NCBI GenBank assembly: GCA_910577085.1
Contig: CAJTLE010000009.1
Location: forward strand, 1-44,415
Reading direction: 5' to 3'
Source of the DNA: an uncultured Allobaculum sp.
GTDB lineage: Bacteria > Bacillota_I > Bacilli_A > Erysipelotrichales > Erysipelotrichaceae
Length of the DNA stretch: 44,415 bases
In this document: piece by piece, positions 25,984 to 32,942 of the stretch
How positions within the stretch are numbered: position 1 is the stretch's first letter
Layout: the number at the start of each line of letters is the position of its first letter
Translations under genes and position numbers: made by a program
The notes under the pieces: model-generated
Seen by the model: only the letters and a program-made list of their open reading frames with translations
What the model was told of the DNA's origin: nothing
The model's database searches: none

Positions 25984-27339
25984 ATGTTAGTCAAAAAACT
26001 GAAATCAAATCTTCAGGATTACAATGGAAAAGAAGTCACCCTTCAGGGATGGGTGAGAACCAACCGTAAATCCAAAAACGTCAGCTTCATCGAACTCAAC
26101 GATGGCTCGACATTCTCCAATTTACAGATCGTCTACACGCCTGAAATGGAAGGCTATGACGAAGCCACCAAGATCACAACCGGATCGGCTATTGAAGTAA
26201 CTGGTGTTGTCAAAGTGACACCAGAGGGCAAACAGCCATTAGAAATCAACGCGACAAAAATCACCGTTTTAGGCATGGCTGACCACGATTATCCACTGCA
26301 GAAAAAACGTCACAGCTTTGAATACCTGCGTGAAATCCCACACGTACGTCCACGTGCCAACACCTACTATGCCATCTTCCGCGTACGCTCTGTTCTGTCC
26401 ATGGCCATCCATACCTTCTTCCAGGATCGTGGATTCGTTTATGTGCATACACCAGAAATCACTGGTAACGATGCTGAGGGCGCAGGTCAGTGCTTTACAG
26501 TAACGACCATCAAAAATCAGGACTACGAAAAAGACTTCTTTGGCAAACATGCCCAGTTAACCGTATCCGGCCAGCTGCATGTTGAACCATTCGCCCTGAC
26601 TTATCGCAACGTGTATACTTTCGGTCCAACTTTCCGTGCCGAAAACTCCAACACAACCCGACATGCTTCCGAATTCTGGATGATCGAACCAGAAATGGCC
26701 TTTGCAGATCTGTCCGATAACATGGACGTTATTGAAGATATGGTGAAATACTGCATCAACTACGTCCTTGAACACGCACCAGAAGAAATGGCCTTCTTCG
26801 AACGCGTTATCGACAAAGACTGCATCAACCGTGTCAAAGCCGTTGCCAACTCGACCTTCAAACGTATGCCTTATACCGAAGCTATTGAAGAACTTCAGAA
26901 AGCCAAAGGCCGTTTTGAAAACAACGACATCTTCTGGGGTATGGATCTTCAGTCCGAACACGAACGCTACATCTGCGAAGAAGTTGTTGGCGGTCCTGTC
27001 TTCCTGACGGACTATCCAAAAGAAATCAAAGCCTTCTACATGCGTGAAAACGAAGATGGCAAGACCGTAGCCGCATGCGACCTGCTCGTTCCATATGTTG
27101 GCGAACTGGTTGGGGGAAGCCAGCGTGAAGAGCGCTACGACGTTCTGAAAGCCAAAATGGATGCTTTAGGCATGGATGAAGAAATCCTGCAGTGGTATAT
27201 GGATCTGCGCCGCTTCGGTGGATGCGTTCACTCTGGATTCGGTCTTGGATTTGACCGCATGTTAATGTATCTTTCCGGTATCCAGAACATCCGTGACGTT
27301 CAGCCATACCCACGTACACCAAGAAACCTGATTTTCTAA
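25984..27339 (+). CDS. asnS: Asparaginyl-tRNA synthetase
   Basis: This class II synthetase charges tRNA-Asn. The 451-residue protein has the N-terminal OB-fold anticodon-binding domain (VTLQGWVRTNRKSKNVSFIELNDG). The catalytic domain has motif 2 around TFGPTFRAENSNTTRHASEFWMIEPEMAF and motif 3 at SGFGLGFDRMLMYLSG. ATG 25984 is chosen because AAAGGA lies eight bases upstream; the TTG six bases earlier is too close. Expression is under the T-box leader. The SD region (AGAAAGGAA, 25968-25976) is complementary to the C/U tract of the small RNAs at 30.8-32.7 kb, possibly by chance. Confidence 0.97.
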   Translation: MLVKKLKSNLQDYNGKEVTLQGWVRTNRKSKNVSFIELNDGSTFSNLQIVYTPEMEGYDEATKITTGSAIEVTGVVKVTPEGKQPLEINATKITVLGMADHDYPLQKKRHSFEYLREIPHVRPRANTYYAIFRVRSVLSMAIHTFFQDRGFVYVHTPEITGNDAEGAGQCFTVTTIKNQDYEKDFFGKHAQLTVSGQLHVEPFALTYRNVYTFGPTFRAENSNTTRHASEFWMIEPEMAFADLSDNMDVIEDMVKYCINYVLEHAPEEMAFFERVIDKDCINRVKAVANSTFKRMPYTEAIEELQKAKGRFENNDIFWGMDLQSEHERYICEEVVGGPVFLTDYPKEIKAFYMRENEDGKTVAACDLLVPYVGELVGGSQREERYDVLKAKMDALGMDEEILQWYMDLRRFGGCVHSGFGLGFDRMLMYLSGIQNIRDVQPYPRTPRNLIF

Positions 27340-27415
27340 ATCGAAGAAATTCACTCAAAGAAGAAACAGACACAAGCAATAAACTCAATTGAAGAGAACA
27401 ATTCAACAGGTCTCA

Positions 27416-27447
27416 GGGCCATTCTGGCAATGGGATCTGTTTTTTTA
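27416..27447 (+). terminator. asnS terminator
   Basis: ACAGGTCTC (27416-27424) and GGGATCTGT (27432-27440) pair with two wobble pairs, an inner GCCA/TGGC extends the stem, and a T run ends it. It starts 77 bases after the stop. Confidence 0.8.
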
Positions 27448-27659
27448 CGCTGCTTTTGGGAGCGTGCTTTGCTTTTTCTAATGGCTTCGGACAACTACTG
27501 TCCGATCTGGATTTTGACTTCCGTCCAAAAGCCGAAGGCTTGGAAAGCTCTTTCCTTGTTATACTTGAATTATCCAGCTGAAAAATCTGACCAGATAGAT
27601 TCAAAAGGAAAAACGGATCGATAAGGAAAACCAGATCCGTACGAGAGGAGAGAAGCAGA

Positions 27660-28751
27660 ATGCCCAAATCCAGTTTACTTTGCGAGCTGATCCGCTATGG
27701 TCTGGCCGGGGACCTTCCGCATTTCAAACAGACCGCCCGTGCCATCAGCCGGGAAGAAAAAGCCAAACGTCATACGGCCATTGCTGCCCAGATCGATGAT
27801 CTGCTGATTTCCGCTCCTCGAAGCGGCCTGTTATCTTCTCCGGCTTCGATGGTAAATTCCTATTCAGGCACACCTGCGCGCTCGCATTCCGGTTCTTACA
27901 ACACTTCTGAGCTGGCGCTGCCCAATCGGTCTCTGAGCCGATCTCTGACCAGTTCAGACAGGGAAGAGTATGGTCATCTCTTCATCGAAAAGAATGTAAC
28001 GAAGTCGCTGGAAGATCTGCTTTTACCGCCGAGTGTGCAGACGGTCTGTCAGGATCTGATCAAAGAACAGAAAAACAGCGAGCTCTTACACAGTTATGGT
28101 CTGGCGCCGCGCAATAAACTGCTGCTGATCGGGCCGCCGGGCAATGGCAAAACTTCATTGGCCCAGGCGATGGCCAGTGCGCTGGATCTGCCATTATTTG
28201 TGGTTCGCTATGAAAGCATCATCGGCTCTTATCTGGGCGAAACAGCGGCCAGACTCGTCCAGCTGTTTGAATTTGCCAGAAATCATCCCTGCGTCCTGTT
28301 TTTCGACGAATTTGAGACCTTAGGCAAGGAACGGGGTGATGTTCATGAAACCGGCGAAATCAAGCGTGTCGTCAGCTCGCTGCTTTTACAGATCGATGAT
28401 CTTCCTGACCACGTCATTGCGATCGCGGCAACTAATCATGATTCATTACTGGATAAAGCCGCCTGGCGAAGATTTCAGGTCCGTATTGAACTGCCAGGTC
28501 CAACGCAAGAAGATCTGGAAGCCTACTACAGCTTCTTTGAAAACATGCATCATTTCTCTTTGGGACTTTCCGCAAAAGAGCTGGCCAAGAAAACGGCCGG
28601 GATCAGCTATGCCGAAGCAGAAGAACTGGCTTTGACCATCCTGCGCCAGTATGTCCTCAATCTGCCGGATGCCGACGCAGCCGACATTGCCAGACGGACA
28701 CTTGAAAACTGGCAGGAGCAGGTGATTTTTGCTCATCGAACAGAATCATAG
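27660..28751 (+). CDS. AAA+ ATPase, orphan
   Basis: The 363-residue protein has an N-terminal helical part (1-60), a Ser-rich linker (to about 105) and a classical AAA core. Walker A is GPPGNGKTS (158-166), Walker B is CVLFFDEFETLG, sensor 1 lies in IAIAATNHDSLLD and the arginine-containing RRF follows. The helical lid domain completes the C-terminus. ATPases of this type (ATPase_AAA_core, spastin-like) are often encoded beside a subtilisin-like S8 protease; no such gene is present here. The start has GAGAGGAG nine bases upstream. It could unfold or remodel a protein partner, but the partner is unknown. Confidence 0.88.
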   Translation: MPKSSLLCELIRYGLAGDLPHFKQTARAISREEKAKRHTAIAAQIDDLLISAPRSGLLSSPASMVNSYSGTPARSHSGSYNTSELALPNRSLSRSLTSSDREEYGHLFIEKNVTKSLEDLLLPPSVQTVCQDLIKEQKNSELLHSYGLAPRNKLLLIGPPGNGKTSLAQAMASALDLPLFVVRYESIIGSYLGETAARLVQLFEFARNHPCVLFFDEFETLGKERGDVHETGEIKRVVSSLLLQIDDLPDHVIAIAATNHDSLLDKAAWRRFQVRIELPGPTQEDLEAYYSFFENMHHFSLGLSAKELAKKTAGISYAEAEELALTILRQYVLNLPDADAADIARRTLENWQEQVIFAHRTES

Positions 28752-28843
28752 AAGCTTATGGCTTTTGCCTGATGGTATGTCTTTGCAAGTGGCGGTATTT
28801 ATCTTTGGACTGACTTTCTTTGGATGGATTCTTTTTTGTACAT

Positions 28844-28873
28844 TTCCTTCGTCAGATGACGAAGGATTTTTTT
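28844..28873 (+). terminator. Terminator after the AAA+ ATPase gene
   Basis: TCCTTCGTCA (28845-28854) and TGACGAAGGA (28857-28866) form an almost unlooped perfect palindrome, followed by seven Ts. Confidence 0.9.
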
Positions 28874-29430
28874 AAGTCCAGCCGTATGCTTTTGAGGACC
28901 TGAGAGACCAGAAATGACGCCTCACAAAATCCCACATTGTCATTGAAAAACCGAGTATAGAGAAACCGACAAAAACAGCGCATTGGCCGACAGTTCTTTC
29001 GAAATTCGTAAGATTTTTGGTATTCAAGTGTGATTCGGGTTGTTTGAATGGGGCGGATTATGATGATCTAAAGGTCAGTTTTCGGGCTTGAAAATCCGCA
29101 GAATTGTTCATCATACATAGAAGATTTATTAAAGCAGGATTAAAGATGATTGAATTAAACAGCCTTAAATACGCCCGGAAAACAGGATGAAAAGGCTTTC
29201 TTTCTGTCTTTCGGGGTTAGAGAATTGGATTAATAATGTATACGGTGCATGAACAGACCTAAATTCCAAGATTTTCAACAGAATCCCATAAAATCACAAG
29301 ATAGATGTAAATAGTTTATATTTAAAGGATGTCAAGGATATTATTTCTGATAAATATTAAGAAAATCTAAACAAAATCTTCCCGGCCTTTTTGCTTTCAA
29401 AAACGAGGGTTGTTAATCTGTTCGAGTCAA
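28874..29430. other. AT-rich intergenic region upstream of the cell-wall protein gene
   Basis: About 560 bases with no gene. The right half is AT-rich, with several -10-like boxes (for example TATAC near 29240). The promoter of the secreted protein must be here, but I cannot choose one. Confidence 0.4.
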
Positions 29431-29446
29431 CAAGGAGGACGCGAAC

Positions 29447-30364
29447 ATGAAAAAACAGCTTCGAAAAACAGTTCTTTCGCTGGGCACTACTCTGATGATG
29501 ACTGGAGCATTCACAGGCGCTCCTGTGTGTGCCGCTGAAACTGAGCCGACAGTCAAATCGGTTCAGATTGCTAGTCTCGACAATAACCGGGCCAAAGTCG
29601 CTACAGAAGGCGTACAGGCAACCCGTAAGACCGGTTTTACTCAGATCAATGGGAAAACCTATTACTTAAATGAAAATGGTGAAAAATTAACGGGAACATT
29701 CAAAGACAATTCCGGAAGCTACTACTTCAATGACAAAGGAGAAATGGCAACAGGATTTGTTAAACAGGATGGATCCACTTACTACTACAACGAAGACGGT
29801 CAGCTCGAAAGCGGACTGATCACTGAAAACGGCAAGACTTATGTTCTGGACAAAGAGGGTAAAACTCAGTCCGGCTGGGTCGACAATGATGGCAAGCGCT
29901 ACTACCTCAATGAAGATGGAAGCGCCGTGACCAATGAAACCAAGACCATTGATGACAAACAATACAGCTTTGCCAATGATGGTGTGATGGAAACCAATGT
30001 CACCCATGGCAACTATGCGTATGGCGCCGATGGCGTCGGTGTCGGAGATCCGGCTGCGTATGATCGCATCGCACAGGCCGCTCTGGCACAGATCGGTGTG
30101 AATCAGGACTGCACCATGCTGGTGACAAATTCCCTGAAGGCAGTTGGAATTGACTTCCATGGGGCTCCATCGGCTTATCTGTCTTTAGGACCTCTCACAG
30201 ACAATCCAGTTCCAGGAGACATCATTGTCTACCAGGGACATGTTGCAATTTATATCGGTGATGGACAGGCTGTTCATGGCGGATGGAATGGATATACCAC
30301 TGCCGTCTTCAGCGTAAACTGCTCGACACCACTGATTGGATATGTTCATCCAATTCTGCCCTAG
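29447..30364 (+). CDS. Secreted cell-wall-binding NlpC/P60-like hydrolase
   Basis: The 305-residue protein has a signal peptide (cleavage probably after VCAA, about residue 30). Five or six roughly 20-residue cell-wall-binding repeats follow (about 60-195; for example GKTYYLNENGEKLTG and GKRYYLNEDGSAVTN). The C-terminal domain is cysteine-peptidase-like. Its likely catalytic set is Cys222 (NQDCTML), His265 (YQGHVAIYIGDG) and perhaps His277 (VHGGWNG), as in NlpC/P60 or CHAP hydrolases. It probably cuts peptidoglycan stem peptides while attached to the wall. The start has a perfect AAGGAGG. A terminator follows. The small-RNA array begins about 400 bases downstream. Confidence 0.9.
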   Translation: MKKQLRKTVLSLGTTLMMTGAFTGAPVCAAETEPTVKSVQIASLDNNRAKVATEGVQATRKTGFTQINGKTYYLNENGEKLTGTFKDNSGSYYFNDKGEMATGFVKQDGSTYYYNEDGQLESGLITENGKTYVLDKEGKTQSGWVDNDGKRYYLNEDGSAVTNETKTIDDKQYSFANDGVMETNVTHGNYAYGADGVGVGDPAAYDRIAQAALAQIGVNQDCTMLVTNSLKAVGIDFHGAPSAYLSLGPLTDNPVPGDIIVYQGHVAIYIGDGQAVHGGWNGYTTAVFSVNCSTPLIGYVHPILP

Positions 30365-30392
30365 GCTTTACAAACGAACTGAATAACTCTGC

Positions 30393-30432
30393 GACTGCCA
30401 TGCTGTTACCAGCAACAGGCGGTCATTTTTTT
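30393..30432 (+). terminator. Terminator of the NlpC/P60-like gene
   Basis: GACTGCC (30393-30399) pairs with GGCGGTC (30418-30424), with CTGTT/AACAG inside and seven Ts after. Confidence 0.85.
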
Positions 30433-30520
30433 ACATCTGCTCAAAGGAAGGATCGGACCATCATAAGTCAGAAAAGTCATGCTGGCGATCAGGATGGCCA
30501 CAGGAAAGAGTGAGGAAAGG

Positions 30521-30772
30521 ATGAAAAAATCGCCTGACTGGTGGAAGGCAGTCTCTGGCAATGATGAATGGAGAGGGCTATACTTCCTTCAGGGAACTGC
30601 TCAGAAAAGAAATACAGCCTGTTCGAAAAAAGGTTTTTGGTCCCTTTTGGCTGGAATTAAAAATTTCCAAAACTGGTCATTGGGATCGAAATTTTCCGGA
30701 TCTCAAAACGAATTACGGAAAATATGCTCAAATCTTATAAAAGTGGAACAGAGTGAAATGGTTATTCCTTAG
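30521..30772 (+). CDS. Possible small protein, doubtful
   Basis: An 83-codon frame begins MKKSPDWWKAVSG after GAGGAAAGG, which is close enough to the ATG to be a ribosome binding site. The product is basic, has no recognisable domain and ends in front of the first small-RNA promoter. There is no terminator after it. I give it low weight. Confidence 0.25.
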   Translation: MKKSPDWWKAVSGNDEWRGLYFLQGTAQKRNTACSKKGFWSLLAGIKNFQNWSLGSKFSGSQNELRKICSNLIKVEQSEMVIP

Positions 30773-30775
30773 CGC

Positions 30776-30932
30776 TTGAATATATAGACAAATCAAGAGT
30801 AATGTAAAGCCAAGGAAATCAAGCAGAAGGTTTCCTTGATAGAAAGCAATAATTTCCTTTCTTTTTTCTCTCTCTTAATCATTATTACAATTTCTCTCAA
30901 GCAAAGGCCCGGCTCATCCGGGCTTTTGTTTT
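30776..30932 (+). ncRNA. Small RNA copy 1 of a six-member tandem family
   Basis: Promoter TTGAAT (30776-30781), 18-base spacer, -10 TAATGT (30800-30805); inferred start A30812. The RNA opens with a hairpin AAGGAAA (30812-30818) / TTTCCTT (30831-30837) whose loop is TCAAGCAGAAGG. A pyrimidine tract TTTCCTTTCTTTTTTCTC continues to about 30876. The intrinsic terminator is GCCCGG (30907-30912) / CCGGGC (30918-30923) with TTTTGTTTT. Length is about 120 bases. I recognise no known RNA family. Confidence 0.8.
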
Positions 30933-31057
30933 GATTAGAAGCCAGGAAGCAGAAGGTCTTAGATTCCAGGAAAGAGCGGACCATCTGAAAAAAGATAATC
31001 AAAAATTCCGCAAATAAAAAAACGGGCGTTTACGGGCCCTTTTGAAATCAGATCCTG

Positions 31058-31184
31058 TATTTTTGAATCAAGGAAACCAGACAGCAGATTTCCTTAGATT
31101 GTATTTCCTTTCTTATCTCTTTCTCTTCTCATATAATAGACGCAATAACCGACCGGGTTTCGCCACCCCGGTCGGTTATTGCGT
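31058..31184 (+). ncRNA. Small RNA copy 2 (diverged loop, no terminal T run)
   Basis: The -10 is TATTTT (31058-31063), with start A31070; no good -35. The 5' hairpin is AAGGAAA (31070-31076) / TTTCCTT (31089-31095) with a 12-base loop CCAGACAGCAGA, which differs from the other copies. The pyrimidine tract spans 31104-31130 and is interrupted by one A and one TAT. The 3' element is a perfect 17-base-pair hairpin (31141-31157 with 31167-31183) but only TTAT follows, not a T run. A TATAAT at 31132-31137 sits between tract and hairpin. Confidence 0.65.
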
Positions 31185-31418
31185 TATGGGGAAGCTGAGA
31201 GTTTTTGGTTTTTGCTGATCCATTTTTTTCTTTTCCGGATCTTCATTCATTTTGGTTTCACATGGTTCTCGATCTGAATGGATGCGGTTAGCTGACGGAT
31301 GGATCTGGCTGCCTGGCCAGCAGGCTCCAGATAGACCAGAGTGATTTTTCCTGTCCGGACATGTCTAAAGACGTTCATGATTTCTGTAAAGAAACTATAA
31401 AGTTTATGAGCGTTAAAA

Positions 31419-31541
31419 TTGGGAAGATTTAGAAAATCAGGTACAGTATAGCCAAGGAAATCAAGCAGCAGGTTTCCTTAAATTTCCTTTCTTTTTTCTC
31501 TTATCATAGTAGAAACCCGATCCCCGCCAGATCGGGTTTTT
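31419..31541 (+). ncRNA. Small RNA copy 3
   Basis: Promoter TTGGGA (31419-31424), 17-base spacer, -10 TACAGT (31442-31447); start A31454. Hairpin AAGGAAA (31454-31460) / TTTCCTT (31473-31479), loop TCAAGCAGCAGG. The tract TTTCCTTTCTTTTTTCTC starts three bases later (31483). The terminator is AAACCCGAT (31513-31521) / ATCGGGTTT (31531-31539) with T run. About 88 bases; the most compact and complete copy. Confidence 0.85.
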
Positions 31542-32044
31542 ACGTGTTTAAGGACACTCGCAGATTGCACAACTTGCTCGAGACTGTAAGAGAACATCCC
31601 AAGGGGCATTCACCAGAAAAAGTTCGTTGAAAAAATGAACTTTGCCGGATGCCTGGAATCAGGCGATGAAGAAAATCGGGCGGCCGGTGTGGACAGGGTA
31701 GTCTTGAATCGACAGGCTGATGAAAACTCTACGAAAACAAAAAGAAATGTTTCGGAAACCGTTTCGGCAAAAATGTATGAAACTGGCATATTTTTCGGGA
31801 TGAATTCTGAAGCCGATGTCTGAAAAATTGATATTTTCTGGCCGGAAAACGGATCGGAAAAGTGGTCAAAGCGGGTTTTTACGGGGATCGGTAAGATTTT
31901 CATATTCAGTCCGGATTGGTTTCTAACTCAAATCGGACTTTTCAAGGGCAGGAAAATTAAGATTCGACATTCTCCACAAAATTCCGCCCACAATATCGGA
32001 AGAAAAAACTCAATGTTCATACACCAATCACATAAAGAATATGG

Positions 32045-32150
32045 TAGGATTAGGCCATGGAAATCAAGCAGCGGATTTCCTAAATTTCCTTTCTTTTTTC
32101 TCTTAACCATATTTTAAAAACCGGAGATCTCGCCCATCTCCGGTTTTTAT
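32045..32150 (+). ncRNA. Small RNA copy 4
   Basis: The -10 is TAGGAT (32045-32050), with start A32057; the -35 is poor. Hairpin GGAAAT (32059-32064) / ATTTCC (32075-32080), loop CAAGCAGCGG. The tract TTTCCTTTCTTTTTTCTC spans 32084-32104. The terminator is AAAAACCGGAGAT (32116-32128) / ATCTCCGGTTTTT (32136-32148). The RNA starts with ATG and would encode MEIKQRIS if translated without a leader. Confidence 0.83.
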
Positions 32151-32424
32151 TTGGTCTGACTGACGGTTCTGTTGCTTTCGTCTACAAAAAACGCGAAATT
32201 CCGGCCGATTTGGTTTGTTTTCCGCCTTTGACCTGACAGATCTGATGTCAAAAAATCACCTGGCAAGAAATGGTAGAACCAATATTTTGAAAAACTATTC
32301 TGGCTTTGAGATTTGAGCAGAATCTAAAAAATCCAGGCTAATTTTTAAAGTCGAAGAAAAATACTGGGATAAAGAAGCATGGGGCTTGCCGTAAAGATCA
32401 AATAAAAAAATCAAGCAAAATACA

Positions 32425-32558
32425 TTGTGACCGGAAAGCTTTCTGTTAGGATAAAGCCATGGAAATCAAGCAGCAGGTTTCCTCATTATAATTTCCTTTC
32501 TTTTCTCTTACTCTCATCTGATAAAAATCTGGATCTCGCCCATCCAGATTTTTATTTT
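32425..32558 (+). ncRNA. Small RNA copy 5
   Basis: Promoter TTGTGA (32425-32430), 16-base spacer, -10 TAGGAT (32447-32452); start A32459. Hairpin GGAAA (32461-32465) / TTTCC (32478-32482), loop TCAAGCAGCAGG identical to copy 3. The tract TTTCCTTTCTTTTCTC starts at 32492. The terminator is AAAAATCTGGAT (32523-32534) / ATCCAGATTTTT (32542-32553). The terminator loop CTCGCCC equals that of copy 4 although the stem differs. It also starts with ATG (would encode MEIKQQVSSL). Confidence 0.83.
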
Positions 32559-32622
32559 GTTTCGGCCGACTGTTTTCGCAAAATTTGCCTGAGGATTTAA
32601 TATTCGTTTGAGAAAAGGGATG

Positions 32623-32719
32623 TATATTCATGACTGTCAGATGATCCCGCTCTGACATGCAGAGTCTTTTCTGCAAATCCCTTTCTTTTCTCTAAAGCCG
32701 ATGCCCGTCGGCTTTTTTT
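32623..32719 (+). ncRNA. Small RNA copy 6 (same architecture, different 5' stem)
   Basis: The -10 is TATATT (32623-32628), with start T32635. The 5' hairpin is TGTCAGA (32635-32641) / TCTGACA (32651-32657), unrelated in sequence to copies 1-5 but in the same place. A second hairpin TGCAGA/TCTGCA (32658-32675) follows. The tract CCCTTTCTTTTCTCT (32679-32693) and the terminator AAAGCCGA (32694-32701) / TCGGCTTT (32708-32715) with seven Ts complete it. It supports selection on structure plus tract. Confidence 0.7.
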
Positions 32720-32930
32720 ATGGATTTCACTTTTTCGGGCGTAAAACACAGGACCAAAAAAAGCAATGTTATAGTGAGCTTGGAAAGAAGATAACGAGCA
32801 GGGAACCAGAAAGCGGCTGGTTCAAAGTTGAATCTTTCCATTATTTCCTCTTTTAATCTTATAGCTTTGGGAAAAGGAGAGTTGTCGCAGCTCTTCTTTT
32901 TCTTTGCTTTTTTTTTGGCTGAGATTTCGA

Positions 32931-32942
32931 TACTCTTAAACC
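32931..32942 (+). promoter_or_regulatory. Leaderless promoter of the amidase-like gene
   Basis: TACTCT (32931-32936) followed by TAAACC and then the ATG. The region 32905-32915 where a -35 should lie is only T-rich. No ribosome binding site precedes the start. The geometry equals that of the genes at 10714 and 15061 and of the small RNAs. Confidence 0.45.

Noticed and set aside
31021..31044. GGGC/GCCC hairpin with TTTT between copies 1 and 2
   Set aside because: A short weak stem with no unit upstream; possibly a remnant terminator, not counted as a seventh copy.
31901..31942. Terminator-like hairpin between sRNA copies 3 and 4
   Set aside because: AGTCCGGATT/AAATCGGACT pairs with a bulge and a short T run, but no promoter, 5' hairpin or tract precedes it; at most a decayed copy.
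30776..32719. CRISPR array
   Set aside because: The repeated units are 85-130 bases with promoters and terminators, are imperfect and are unevenly spaced (about 180-600 bases); there are no cas genes.
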